From Celeribacter arenosi (GTDB lineage: Bacteria > Pseudomonadota > Alphaproteobacteria > Rhodobacterales > Rhodobacteraceae), in the NCBI RefSeq assembly GCF_039539485.1, contig NZ_BAABDF010000007.1:124001-188000 (forward strand): DNA of 64,000 bases, written 5' to 3'. The position numbers and the translations under genes were made by a program. Of this stretch, positions 34,575-43,395 are shown one piece after another. The number at the start of each line of letters is the position of its first letter. The first letter of the stretch is position 1. Under the pieces are notes generated by a model. The model was not told the origin of the DNA. It was given only the letters and a program-made list of their open reading frames with translations, and made no database searches.

Positions 34575-34600
34575 AATGGTCTGAAAACGGCCGTTTTCAG
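34575..34600 (-). terminator. palindromic terminator after nhaA
   Basis: A perfect 20-base palindrome, CTGAAAACGGCCGTTTTCAG (34581-34600), followed on the minus strand by ACCATTTTT. It lies about 40 bases past the nhaA stop. Being a perfect palindrome it could also act from the other strand. Confidence 0.6.
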
Positions 34601-34639
34601 CGTCTTGAGCGATAAATTGCTGGGTTTTACCCCTGCGAT

Positions 34640-35920
34640 TTATGAATGCTGCTTCTCAACCCGACAAATTTTTCCCGCAGCAATCGAGATGAACGCTGCT
34701 GCAAAGGAGAACAGAGCCCCCATTTTGGCCGCGTCCTGCACTGGTGTGTCGCCGAGCATTGTCGAACTGTCAAAAGCCACAGCGGCGATGAAAAGCGAAA
34801 CGGTAAACCCAATCGCGGCCACACAGCCGATGACGAATAGGTCGATGGTCCGCATCCCCGCTGGCAGGCCAAGTTTGAATACATGCGCCGCGAGCGCCCC
34901 CATCACCAGAACGCCCAATGGTTTACCGATCAACAACCCTGCAAGAACCAACCACGTCGGATCTCCAATTGCGTTGAATTCAACGCCCGCATTGAGCAGG
35001 CCGAAGAAGAACAGAATAACCTCGACTGGTGTCTTGAGCTTGTGTTCGATTTCGTTGAGCAGGTCGGACAGGTGGCGTTCTGCTTCGGCAAAGAAACCGA
35101 ACGCGCGATCTGCGTGCGGAATGGTTGGCACGATCGGCAGAAGGCCCAGAGCGGGGTGGATACCTGCGCGCATAAAGCCATACCACGACAGACATCCTGC
35201 AATGAGGTATGGCCAGAAGCCGAGCGCTTTGCGAACCCATGTGGAGTTCGGGCGCAGTTCCTTACCGGTATCGAGTTTGCGCGGCAGCCAGTTGGCAAAG
35301 ACAAAAACGGCAATCGCCGCGACCAGCGACAGCAGCAGCCACGATACTGCCAACTCACCCGTTGGGTAGAAGATCGCGAGAATGACGAGGCCGGCTGCGT
35401 CATCGGCAATCGCGAGCAGGAGAAGAAAGCGAACTGCCGGGTGGCCTGCGCCGAATACAATGCGCCCAACAAGATAGGAAAATGCGATGTCGGTCGCGGT
35501 TGGAACAGCCCAGCCATTTGCGACAGCGTCATAGGTGTCGGAGCCGAGGAACGCCGCAAGGCCGAGGTAAACAGCAATCGGTCCGATCATGCCGCCCACG
35601 GTCGCGACCAGTGGCGTTGCCGCCTTTTTACCGCGAAGTGAGCCGTTTTTCAGGATGACGGCTTCCCAGACTTCCTTTGCCGCAATGGCAAAGAATAGCG
35701 CCATAAGCACGTCATTGACCAGATAATGCAGTGTCAAAGTACGCGTGACGTGGCCGTGGCCGTCATCATGCAGGTGTCCGATGAAGAAATTGTCGAAGAT
35801 CGGGTATTCGACGAAGGCATGGTAGGAATGAGCATCCACATTCGCCCAGATCAGCGCGATTGTGGCGCCTGCGATCAACAAAAGCGAATAGTTAGCGATG
35901 AAGCCCCAAACCCTGTACAT
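34640..35920 (-). CDS. nhaA: Na+/H+ antiporter NhaA
   Basis: 426 residues with about 12 membrane helices. The ion-binding aspartates are in place: Asp173-Asp174 in LLLLAIADDAAGLVILAIFY (the DD pair of NhaA) and Asp144 in VPTATDIAFSYLVGR. KPLGVLVMG and GFTVSLFIAAVAF are other NhaA landmarks. It exports sodium in exchange for protons at the inner membrane and fits a marine or saline habitat. The ATG has GGGAGA upstream. Monocistronic, with a terminator downstream and 119 bases to the next gene. Confidence 0.93.
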   Translation of the reverse strand: MYRVWGFIANYSLLLIAGATIALIWANVDAHSYHAFVEYPIFDNFFIGHLHDDGHGHVTRTLTLHYLVNDVLMALFFAIAAKEVWEAVILKNGSLRGKKAATPLVATVGGMIGPIAVYLGLAAFLGSDTYDAVANGWAVPTATDIAFSYLVGRIVFGAGHPAVRFLLLLAIADDAAGLVILAIFYPTGELAVSWLLLSLVAAIAVFVFANWLPRKLDTGKELRPNSTWVRKALGFWPYLIAGCLSWYGFMRAGIHPALGLLPIVPTIPHADRAFGFFAEAERHLSDLLNEIEHKLKTPVEVILFFFGLLNAGVEFNAIGDPTWLVLAGLLIGKPLGVLVMGALAAHVFKLGLPAGMRTIDLFVIGCVAAIGFTVSLFIAAVAFDSSTMLGDTPVQDAAKMGALFSFAAAFISIAAGKICRVEKQHS

Positions 35921-36039
35921 GCCCGTCGTCTCCCTGGTGTTCTTGATGTCAAAACGGACATAGTTGAAGCCAAGGGCCAGAGCAAGAACCGGCGGGCGTT
36001 TCCGCGCGCCGGCTTTGCCGTTTATACGATGTCAGCCTG

Positions 36040-37065
36040 TTAGATGAGCGACCAAACGGTCCCTGCGAGCAGCGCGCCCAGAAACGCAAAGCCGACATAG
36101 CTGGCGAAGACGCGCGGTTTGACGAGGGCCCAGACCGCAACGGCGGCAGGAATGCACGTAATTCCGCCAGCGACCATAAAGGACATGGCAGCACCCTTGG
36201 CCATGCCTTGTTCAAGAAGGCCGGACATTAAGGGAACGGCCGCAAACCCGTTTAGATACGCAGGGGCACCGATAAGAGCGCCGACCAGAACCGGACGGGG
36301 ACCCTCGCCGCCCAGAGCCGTGGCAATCCATTCTGACGGCACATAGGCGATCATTGCCGCCTCCAGGATATAGGCAACCAGCAGCCATTTCCCCAAGAAA
36401 AGCAGGTTCTCGACGAAGTTATCCCTGAACCGCTGAATACGTTTCCCGTCGCGCCAGAACCGCCATTCGGGTGTTCCGCGCAGGGACGCCGTCGCACAGG
36501 CCGACGGTGCGGCGCGCGGTTTCAGGGGGTCGGTAAAGATGGCCGTTCGAGCAAGGATTTTCACGCCGAAACCGCCCAGCAGTCCAACAGAAACCGCCGC
36601 GACGGTTTTCCCGATCGCAAAGTCGAGGCCCAATCCGTCTGCGGTGATGATGAACATTGCAGGGTCCATGAGAGGCGACGAAAGCCAGAAGGCCATCACA
36701 GCCGTCAGAGGGACGCCCACCGCCAATGCGCCTGCAATGAAAGGAATGACCTGGCAGGAGCAAAACGGAGAAATCCCTCCGATCACAGCGGCCATCACGA
36801 TCATGCGCACCTCGCGCCCCTCGAATGCACGCGACAAAAGGGACTCGGCACCCGACGCTTTCACGTAGGAAGTGGCCAAGACCGCAAAGAGAAGGAACGG
36901 GGCAGCCTCGGCAAGCGCGCGCAGGGCGAAACCCACCCGATCCGGCAGCCCCGAAGGGTCAAATACTGCAATGGCCAAGAGGACCGTTCCCGCGAACAAC
37001 AGCGCTTTGTCCGACTTTTTCCACAAACGCGGAAGGAGGGGGGGCGTGGTGCTGATATCAGTCAT
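36040..37065 (-). CDS. UPF0718 (DUF318) membrane permease
   Basis: 341 residues from ATG 37065 (MTDISTTPPL), with about 8 membrane helices in two halves. The signature GISPFCSCQVIPFIAGAL holds Cys102 and Cys104 in a helix, as in the UPF0718 / ArsP-like permeases; a matching motif GALIGAPAYLNGFAAVPLMS is in the second half. Relatives export organoarsenicals or other thiol-reactive compounds. Its start overlaps by 8 bases the stop of the ArsR-type gene upstream, so the pair forms an operon. The substrate is unknown; a metal or metalloid is likely. Confidence 0.82.
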   Translation of the reverse strand: MTDISTTPPLLPRLWKKSDKALLFAGTVLLAIAVFDPSGLPDRVGFALRALAEAAPFLLFAVLATSYVKASGAESLLSRAFEGREVRMIVMAAVIGGISPFCSCQVIPFIAGALAVGVPLTAVMAFWLSSPLMDPAMFIITADGLGLDFAIGKTVAAVSVGLLGGFGVKILARTAIFTDPLKPRAAPSACATASLRGTPEWRFWRDGKRIQRFRDNFVENLLFLGKWLLVAYILEAAMIAYVPSEWIATALGGEGPRPVLVGALIGAPAYLNGFAAVPLMSGLLEQGMAKGAAMSFMVAGGITCIPAAVAVWALVKPRVFASYVGFAFLGALLAGTVWSLI

Positions 37066-37411
37066 GGCAATGCTCGTCCTCGGTGCAGGTTTCGTTATCG
37101 CAATCCGCACAGCACTCGGCCAACAACCCGCTCGCCAGATTTTCGATCTCGCGGTAGTCGGCGGCCATACAGATGATTGAGCGGCCCTGTTTTTCCTGAC
37201 GGACCAAACGTGCGGCGGCTAATGTTTTCATATGATGTGTGAGCGTCGCACCCGTAATCCCTGTGCGGGCCCCCAAGTCGCCGATACTGAGACCCGTCGG
37301 CCCTGCACGCACCAGAGCCCGCAACACGATCAATCGTTGCTCTGATCCAAGTGCCGCAAAGGTGCTGGCTGCCCTCGCCAGTTGTGCGTCGTCCAAATCG
37401 GTGTGTTTCAT
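37058..37411 (-). CDS. ArsR-family metalloregulator with Cys-rich C-terminal tail
   Basis: 117 residues: ArsR winged helix (LGSEQRLIVLRALVRAGPTG, GITGATLTHHMKTLAAARLV, RSIICMAADYREIENL) ending in a tail with Cys100, Cys101, Cys104, Cys109, Cys115 and His114, His116. The tail is a good soft-metal or metalloid site; Cys81 lies in the wing region. GGAGG stands seven bases before the ATG. It is expected to repress itself and the UPF0718 permease that follows with overlap, and to let go on metal binding. Confidence 0.85.
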   Translation of the reverse strand: MKHTDLDDAQLARAASTFAALGSEQRLIVLRALVRAGPTGLSIGDLGARTGITGATLTHHMKTLAAARLVRQEKQGRSIICMAADYREIENLASGLLAECCADCDNETCTEDEHCHD

Positions 37412-37498
37412 GCGAAAGCCTCCAATGATTCTACATTTCTAAAAATATCGAAATGAGTCAAGTGGAGATTTGGCAAACGAACCGGTACACCTGATTTC

Positions 37499-38077
37499 AT
37501 GACCCTTACTGATGACATTTTTTCTTGCCGCATTTGCGCGGACAGGTTCGCAAAAACCGCCACGGCACATACGCCGCGTCCGGTCCCGTGGTTTCGCGAA
37601 GGCGCACGCATTTTGATTGCCGGTCAGGCCCCCGGCGCGCGTGTGCACGAGAGCGGGCGACCCTTTACGGACGCGTCGGGCGCGCGACTGCGCGAATGGC
37701 TCGGGCTAGATGAGGCAACGTTTTATGACCGGGACCGGATTGCGATTGTCCCGATGGCGTTTTGTTTTCCCGGCTATGACGCGCGCGGTTCCGATCTACC
37801 GCCTCCGCCAATTTGCGCGGAGACATGGCATGGAAAGGTCATGGACGTGCTCTCTTCGGTCGACCTCGTTATTCCCGTCGGTCTGCATGCGATCCGCTAT
37901 CACCTAAGGATCAAAACGCCGCTCACGGTCGCGGTGAGGGAATGGCGCGACCATGCGCCCGGCGCCTTTCCCTTGCCTCATCCGTCATGGCGCAATACGG
38001 GATGGTTAAAGAAAAACACGTGGTTTGAAGACGATCTCCTCCCCGTCTTGCGGGCCCGCGTGAAGGAGCTGATATGA
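37499..38077 (+). CDS. uracil-DNA glycosylase superfamily protein
   Basis: 192 residues of the UDG family found in many proteobacteria: IAGQAPGARVHESGRPFTDA is the motif I region (GQAPG in place of GQDPY), VIPVGLHAIRYHL is the central strand and LPHPSWRN is the motif II loop with its His. The leading CRICADRF could bind a metal, though a full four-Cys iron-sulfur set is not seen. Activity on uracil in DNA is not certain for this branch. Overlaps the SseB-domain gene by 4 bases. Confidence 0.75.
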   Translation: MTLTDDIFSCRICADRFAKTATAHTPRPVPWFREGARILIAGQAPGARVHESGRPFTDASGARLREWLGLDEATFYDRDRIAIVPMAFCFPGYDARGSDLPPPPICAETWHGKVMDVLSSVDLVIPVGLHAIRYHLRIKTPLTVAVREWRDHAPGAFPLPHPSWRNTGWLKKNTWFEDDLLPVLRARVKELI

Positions 38078-38862
38078 CCGAGACGACGCCCCTCGACCGC
38101 GCGCATGCGCAGATGCAAAACGCCCCCAACGATGACGCTGCACGTTTGCGATTCTTTGAGAGGATTGCGGATGGCGAGTTGTTCCTGCTGCTCGAAGAAG
38201 AGCCGAAGCCCGAAGGTCCGGTCACGCCGCGCCTGTTTGAGGTTGAGGACCAAAAGTTCGCATTGGTTTTCGACCGCGAAGGGCGTTTGGCCGATTTCGC
38301 GGGTGCCGCGCCCTATGTCGCGATGTCAGGGCGCGTGCTGGTCGAGATGATCGCCGGTTCGGGTATCGGACTTGGGTTGAACCTGTCGGTCGCGCCATCG
38401 GAATATCTCCTGCCCGCGCAAGCGGTCGATTGGCTACATTCAACACTGGGAAATACCCCGCAAGAATCGCAGGCACGTCCCGAAGAAATCGCGCCCCCAC
38501 ATGGCCTGCCCGAGGTGTTGATCACCGCGCTCGACACCAAGCTGGCCTTGGCTGCCGGTTTAGCGAAATTGGTGTATCTGGCCGGTGTAACCTATGAAGG
38601 CGGGCTCAAATCCCACCTTCTTGCCTTTGTCGATCCGGTGCCGGGGTCAGAGGACGCGCTGGCGCGATTGGTGTCGGAGGCGCTGATTTTTTCCGGCGTC
38701 GAAGCCGGTGTTCTCGACGTCGCCTTCTTCAAAGCGTCCGATCCGATCTGCGCATCCTTCGCACGCTTCGGTCTCCGCTTTGATCTGCCGGATCTGGCCC
38801 GAGAACAATCCGGCCCCGCGGCACCGGGCATGGACCCGGATACCCCACCAAAACTCAGATAG
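38074..38862 (+). CDS. SseB-domain protein
   Basis: 262 residues. The N-terminal half (ARLRFFERIADGELFLLLEE, FALVFDREGRLADFAG, YVAMSGRVLVEMIAGSGIGL, LNLSVAPSEYLL) matches the SseB N-terminal domain, and the second half repeats a similar unit (HLLAFVDPVPGSEDALARLV). The domain's role is unclear; SseB was named for enhanced serine sensitivity. It is soluble, without a signal peptide, and coupled to the glycosylase gene by a 4-base overlap. Confidence 0.7.
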   Translation: MTETTPLDRAHAQMQNAPNDDAARLRFFERIADGELFLLLEEEPKPEGPVTPRLFEVEDQKFALVFDREGRLADFAGAAPYVAMSGRVLVEMIAGSGIGLGLNLSVAPSEYLLPAQAVDWLHSTLGNTPQESQARPEEIAPPHGLPEVLITALDTKLALAAGLAKLVYLAGVTYEGGLKSHLLAFVDPVPGSEDALARLVSEALIFSGVEAGVLDVAFFKASDPICASFARFGLRFDLPDLAREQSGPAAPGMDPDTPPKLR

Positions 38863-38865
38863 GCA

Positions 38866-39798
38866 TCAATAGCCTGCCGAGCGATCAACGAGATAGAGGA
38901 GGGGTTCACCCGCCTCTGATCGTTTGATGTTTTGCGCTATAACTTCGCTGGCCGTTTCCGGTCGGGTCTCGGACGCAATATGCGGTGTGACGGTAATGCG
39001 CGGCTCTGACCAAAACGGGTGATCGCGTGGCAGAGGTTCTTGGCGAAACACGTCCAATGTCGCATGCGCCACGCGCCCTGCGGCCAAGGCGGCGAGTAGA
39101 GCGTCATCATCGATCAACGCTCCGCGGCCCGGATTGATGATGCGCGCGCCACGCGGGAGCCGTGCAAAAGCTTCCGCACTAAAGAGGTTCTCTGTCTGGG
39201 GGGTCGATGGAAGCAGGAGGACGAGGATTTCGGACCGGCTGAGAATTTCACGCAACCCGTCCTCGCCTGCGTAGGTTGTAACACCGGTAAGCGTCTTTTC
39301 ACGACGCGACCATCCTGCGACATCGAAGCCGAGCTCTGACAGCGCGCTGGCACAAAACGCCCCCAACTCGCCAAGGCCGAGAATGCCCACACGCCGATGC
39401 CGGGCCAGAGGAGGCGCGTCTGCAACCCATAGACGGTCGGGGTTATTGATATGGGCGTCCATCCCGAGGTGGTAACGCATGACGTGCCCCACAATATAGT
39501 CGCGCATGCCTTCGCGCAGACCCGGATCAACCATCCGCGTTAGCGGCTGTGTGAGCGTTTCATTGGAAATGATTTTTTCGACACCGGCCCAAAGGCTCAG
39601 CACAGCTTTCGCGCGGGTGAAGGGGGCGAAATCGGACATTGTGTCATTGGGCGCATAAACGACGTAGTCCACATCCCCGGGCGCGGTATCGCGGGACAGA
39701 TTCACATCCAATCCAGCGGCGTCGCAGGCGCGCGGCAGGACGTTTCGATAGCTCGCCCAACGGCCTTCCGGCGCAGAAAACAACAGGTTCAAAGTCAT
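38866..39798 (-). CDS. ghrA: glyoxylate/hydroxypyruvate reductase A (D-2-hydroxyacid dehydrogenase)
   Basis: 310 residues of the D-2-hydroxyacid dehydrogenase family, GhrA branch: ALVSLWAGVEKI-like LSLWAGVEKI substrate loop, Rossmann motif VGILGLGELGAFCA, the catalytic Arg in NPGRGALIDDDAL, Glu in VFRQEPLPRDHPFW and His in VTPHIASETR. It reduces glyoxylate and hydroxypyruvate with NADPH. Its ATG overlaps the rodA stop by 4 bases, so it is co-translated with the rod-shape genes. Confidence 0.85.
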   Translation of the reverse strand: MTLNLLFSAPEGRWASYRNVLPRACDAAGLDVNLSRDTAPGDVDYVVYAPNDTMSDFAPFTRAKAVLSLWAGVEKIISNETLTQPLTRMVDPGLREGMRDYIVGHVMRYHLGMDAHINNPDRLWVADAPPLARHRRVGILGLGELGAFCASALSELGFDVAGWSRREKTLTGVTTYAGEDGLREILSRSEILVLLLPSTPQTENLFSAEAFARLPRGARIINPGRGALIDDDALLAALAAGRVAHATLDVFRQEPLPRDHPFWSEPRITVTPHIASETRPETASEVIAQNIKRSEAGEPLLYLVDRSAGY

Positions 39799-40943
39799 TT
39801 ATGGCCCCGAGGTCGGTGAATATGGGCGGATTGGACAATGCCGAATGCGGCGAGCAGGACGAGCATGGCCGACCCACCATAAGAGACCAGCGGCAAAGGC
39901 ACGCCAACCACAGGCGCAAGCCCCATCACCATCGACATGTTCACGGCAAAGAACAAAAAGAACGTCGCAGAAATGCCGATCGTGACGAGCGATCCGAACC
40001 TGTCTTTGTTCGCCATAGCCGAGAAGAGGCAGAACCCGATGATGAGCGCGTAGAGCATCAAAAGTGAGAAGACGCCGAGAAACCCGAACTCTTCGGCCAA
40101 TGTGGTGAAGATGAAATCGGTGTGTTTTTCGGGCAGAAAATTCAGGCGTGACTGGGTCGACTGCATAAATCCGCGTCCCGTCCAGCCCCCCGACCCAAAG
40201 GCGATTTTGGATTGGGTAATGTGGTAGCCTGCGCCCAATGGATCCGCCGAAGGGTCCAGAAAGGTGTCAATGCGCAGGTACTGGTAGTCCTTGAGCAATT
40301 GCCACGGTGTCCCGCGCGAGGTCAATACGGCAGCAACCAACCCGCCCACGGCTCCGATGACGGCCCCGAAATACCACCAACTCACGCCGGCTGCGAACAT
40401 GACAATCGCGCCACCGGCAATCAGCAGAATGGATGTCCCCAAGTCTGGCTGCCTGAGAACCAGCATGGTCGGGATAAGAATGAGCGCTGCGGGAATGAGC
40501 ACATAGAGCGGTCGTGACACTTTGGAGATGTCGAGCCAGTCGTAATAGGCCGCCAAAAGCATAACGAGCGAGATTTTCATCAATTCGGAGGGCTGCAGCC
40601 GCATAAATCCGAGGTCGATCCAACGTTGGGCCCCCATGCCGACTTCGCCAAAAAATTCCACGAAAACCAACAGCGTAAAAGACAGGATATACCCCAGTCC
40701 CGCCAGATTTCGCCAAAACCAGATTGGCACCATGCCAAACATCAGCATGAGAAACACACCCGCGGCAAAGCGTTTCATTTGCGGCTCCGCCCAAGGCAGG
40801 AACGAGCCACCCGCATTGGAGTAGAGCATCAAGAAACCAACGCATGCCACAGCGGTGAGCAGAACCACGAGCGCCCAATTGACGTATAGAATTTTGCTCA
40901 GGCCGGTCGGGACCGTCTTTAGATTATGTTCGAGATAGCTCAC
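39795..40943 (-). CDS. rodA: rod-shape SEDS glycosyltransferase RodA
   Basis: 382 residues, about 10 membrane helices. SEDS family marks: WIDLGFMRLQPSELMKISLV, LRQPDLGTSILLIAGG, the long periplasmic loop with AGYHITQSKIAFGSGGWTGR and KHTDFIFTTLAEEFGFLGVF, and the C-terminal LPLVSYGGSAMLVLL. It polymerises lipid II glycan strands for the elongasome with PBP2. Overlaps mrdA by 4 bases. Confidence 0.93.
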   Translation of the reverse strand: MSYLEHNLKTVPTGLSKILYVNWALVVLLTAVACVGFLMLYSNAGGSFLPWAEPQMKRFAAGVFLMLMFGMVPIWFWRNLAGLGYILSFTLLVFVEFFGEVGMGAQRWIDLGFMRLQPSELMKISLVMLLAAYYDWLDISKVSRPLYVLIPAALILIPTMLVLRQPDLGTSILLIAGGAIVMFAAGVSWWYFGAVIGAVGGLVAAVLTSRGTPWQLLKDYQYLRIDTFLDPSADPLGAGYHITQSKIAFGSGGWTGRGFMQSTQSRLNFLPEKHTDFIFTTLAEEFGFLGVFSLLMLYALIIGFCLFSAMANKDRFGSLVTIGISATFFLFFAVNMSMVMGLAPVVGVPLPLVSYGGSAMLVLLAAFGIVQSAHIHRPRGHK

Positions 40944-42859
40944 GCGCGGCTGCTCCCAGAAGCGGCGTCATCCGGGTTCTGTAGCGGCAGGGATTCAAAC
41001 AATTCCCGAATGCGCTCGCGTTGCCCCGATGGGTAGGAGTCGAGCGGGGGAAGTTTGCCATGCAAGGCAAATAGCATGAGGTCGCGCGCGACGGGTGCTG
41101 CCGCCGCCGACCCGCCACCGCCATGTTCGACCACGACCGAAACCGCATATTTGGGGGCATCAAAGGGGGCGAAGGCGACAAAAAGCGCGTGATCACGCTG
41201 CTCCCACGGCACCTCTTTGTTATCCACCACGGCATTTCGCACCTGACTGGTGCCTGTCTTGCCCGCCATCCGCATTGAGGCCTCCGCGATGCGTGACGCA
41301 TAGGCGGTGCCGCGCGGCGAATTGGACACTTCGAACATCCCTTGACGGACGGCGCGCAGCATATTTTCGTTGATGCCGAGAGGGGCGCCACCACGGATCG
41401 GCTGCTCTTCACTATCAACGGATTTCACCAGACGTGGCACGATTTCGCGACCCGTCGCCAGCCGCGCACTCATCACGGCCAGCTGCAGCGGCGTGGCCAG
41501 AACAAAGCCCTGACCGATAGAGGCATTGAGGCTGTCGCCCACAACCCAATCGGCACCCCGTTTGGCGAGCTTCCAACTCTTGTCCGGCATCAGGCCCGAA
41601 TTCACACCCGGAAGCGGCAGGTCATAGGCCTCGCCGAGCCCGAGGCGTCTGCCCATTTCCGCGATCCGTTCGATGCCCGTGCGCTGGGCCATCTCATAAT
41701 AGTAGACGTCGCAGGAATGGCGCAGCGAATTGCTGAGGTTGATATTGCCATGGCCCGACCGCTTCCAACAATGGAAACGTCTTCCGCCAACTTCTGTATG
41801 GCCCACGCACCGAACCGTTTCATCGGTACTGACCACACCCGCCTCCAATGCGGCCAAGGCGGTAACCATTTTAAAGGTCGAGCCGGGAGGATATGCGCCC
41901 TGAACCGATTTCGAGGGAAGGGGGCGGAATTTGTTTTCCAGCAGCGCGTTGTAGTTGGACACGGAAATCCCGCGTACGAACAGGTTCGGGTCAAATGCAG
42001 GAGTAGACCCGGAGGCCAGCACATCTCCGGTTTCGACATCCATAACCACCGCTGCTGCACTCTCGCCTGACAAGCGCGCCTGCACAAAATGCTGCAGGTC
42101 TGAATTTACGGTCATCTGGATATTCGTGCCCGGGTCGCCTTCGCGCCGGTCAAGTTCGCGAATAATTCGCCCGTGCACGTTTTGCTCTACCCGCAGCGTG
42201 CCTGCGTGACCTTTGAGGTCCTGTTCGAGGCGCGCCTCCACGCCGGACTTCCCGATCTGGAAATTGGGCGTGCGATAGAGCGGATCGATGACGTCCATTT
42301 TCGACAGATCATAATCGGACACGGGCCCGACGTATCCAACCAGATGCGCAAAGTCCGTCGAGAAAGGATAGTGGCGCGACAGGCCGACCTCCGGTGTGAC
42401 ACCGGGGAGGGCCGGACCGTTGGCCGCGGCGGCTGAAAAGGCTTCCCATGTCAGGCGGTCGGCAATGGTGACAGGCACCGATGGACCTGCATTGCGCAAT
42501 TCGCGACGCACGCGGTCCTGCTCGTCCTGCGACAGCCCGATCAGTTTTTCGAGTTGGACCAGAACTTCATCGAGTTGCGCGGCATCTTCTTTGCGGATCA
42601 CGATCCGGAAGGTTTGTTCGTTTTCCGCCAGCACTTTGCCATTGCGGTCGTAAATCAATCCGCGGGCCGGTGGCAGAAGCCGGATTTTGACCCGGTTTTC
42701 TTCGGCGAGCAGGCGAAACTGGTCGGCCTTTTCGACCTGCATGTACCGCATTCGCAACCCAAGGACGCCCATGAACGCCGCCTGCGAGCCGCCGAGAAAG
42801 AGCGCACGGCGGGTGATCTTGCGGGCGGAGGCGGCGGTGTCTGCGGGCGAACGTTTCAT
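40940..42859 (-). CDS. mrdA: penicillin-binding protein 2 (transpeptidase)
   Basis: 639 residues: one N-terminal membrane anchor (about 17-35), a PBP dimerisation domain with ARGLIYDRNGKVLAEN, and the transpeptidase domain with Ser327-x-x-Lys330 (PPGSTFKM), the SxN region as NSLRHSCDVYYYEMAQ, and AGKTGTSQV (KTG). It cross-links peptidoglycan for rod elongation as RodA's partner. ATG 42859 overlaps the mreD stop by 4 bases. Confidence 0.93.
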   Translation of the reverse strand: MKRSPADTAASARKITRRALFLGGSQAAFMGVLGLRMRYMQVEKADQFRLLAEENRVKIRLLPPARGLIYDRNGKVLAENEQTFRIVIRKEDAAQLDEVLVQLEKLIGLSQDEQDRVRRELRNAGPSVPVTIADRLTWEAFSAAAANGPALPGVTPEVGLSRHYPFSTDFAHLVGYVGPVSDYDLSKMDVIDPLYRTPNFQIGKSGVEARLEQDLKGHAGTLRVEQNVHGRIIRELDRREGDPGTNIQMTVNSDLQHFVQARLSGESAAAVVMDVETGDVLASGSTPAFDPNLFVRGISVSNYNALLENKFRPLPSKSVQGAYPPGSTFKMVTALAALEAGVVSTDETVRCVGHTEVGGRRFHCWKRSGHGNINLSNSLRHSCDVYYYEMAQRTGIERIAEMGRRLGLGEAYDLPLPGVNSGLMPDKSWKLAKRGADWVVGDSLNASIGQGFVLATPLQLAVMSARLATGREIVPRLVKSVDSEEQPIRGGAPLGINENMLRAVRQGMFEVSNSPRGTAYASRIAEASMRMAGKTGTSQVRNAVVDNKEVPWEQRDHALFVAFAPFDAPKYAVSVVVEHGGGGSAAAAPVARDLMLFALHGKLPPLDSYPSGQRERIRELFESLPLQNPDDAASGSSRA

Positions 42860-43395
42860 GACTGCGATCTCATCTCATCCGCTTCGGATGGTGTGATTTT
42901 GGTGATCCCGAGCGCCCATGTCGAGGCCACAACAACCAAAGGATAGACCAGAAGCGTGGAAACCTGTCCAAGGATCACGAGGCCCAAAGTGGCCTGTTCA
43001 ACCATGAAGATCGCGAGGACAAGACGATAGGCGACGGCCATCGCCAACATCACCCCCGCAACCATCGCCCATTCCAAAAGGAATGACAGGTCACGTGACG
43101 TAGGTTCACGTCGGCGCAGAAACTCCAAACCAATGATGCTGAGCGCGGCCCATAGACCGGGCGGCCGCATGAACACAAAGTCGGCCGTGAGCATGACAAC
43201 CGCGACCAAAAGGACAGGCACGTAATCCGGACGCCGCATGACCCAGGCAAATGCCAGCGCCAAAAGGAGATCGGGACCGGGCCAATGCGCTGATCCGACG
43301 CGAAGGGGCAGAACATAGATAAAGACCGCGACAAACGCGATTGCGACAAAGACAATGCGGTACAGCCATCGGCGAAGCGTGCGGGGATCAACCAT
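42856..43395 (-). CDS. mreD: rod-shape-determining protein MreD
   Basis: 179 residues from ATG 43395 (MVDPRTLRRWLYRIVFVAIA) with about five membrane helices (VAIAFVAVFIYVLPLRV, LLALAFAWVMRRPDYVPVLL, GVMLAMAVAYRLVLAIFM and others), the MreD pattern. It links MreC to the RodA-PBP2 synthase in the inner membrane. Overlaps mreC by 8 bases and mrdA by 4. Confidence 0.85.
   Translation of the reverse strand: MVDPRTLRRWLYRIVFVAIAFVAVFIYVLPLRVGSAHWPGPDLLLALAFAWVMRRPDYVPVLLVAVVMLTADFVFMRPPGLWAALSIIGLEFLRRREPTSRDLSFLLEWAMVAGVMLAMAVAYRLVLAIFMVEQATLGLVILGQVSTLLVYPLVVVASTWALGITKITPSEADEMRSQS

Noticed and set aside
34428..34590. An Arg-rich frame (with YGFSARRATYWRKIMGRREA) just upstream of the KpsT-like gene, possibly a remnant of a KpsM or other capsule gene.
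   Set aside because: It has no start codon near its beginning, no membrane segment as KpsM would have, and overlaps the nhaA terminator region; probably the KpsT upstream region read in a chance frame.
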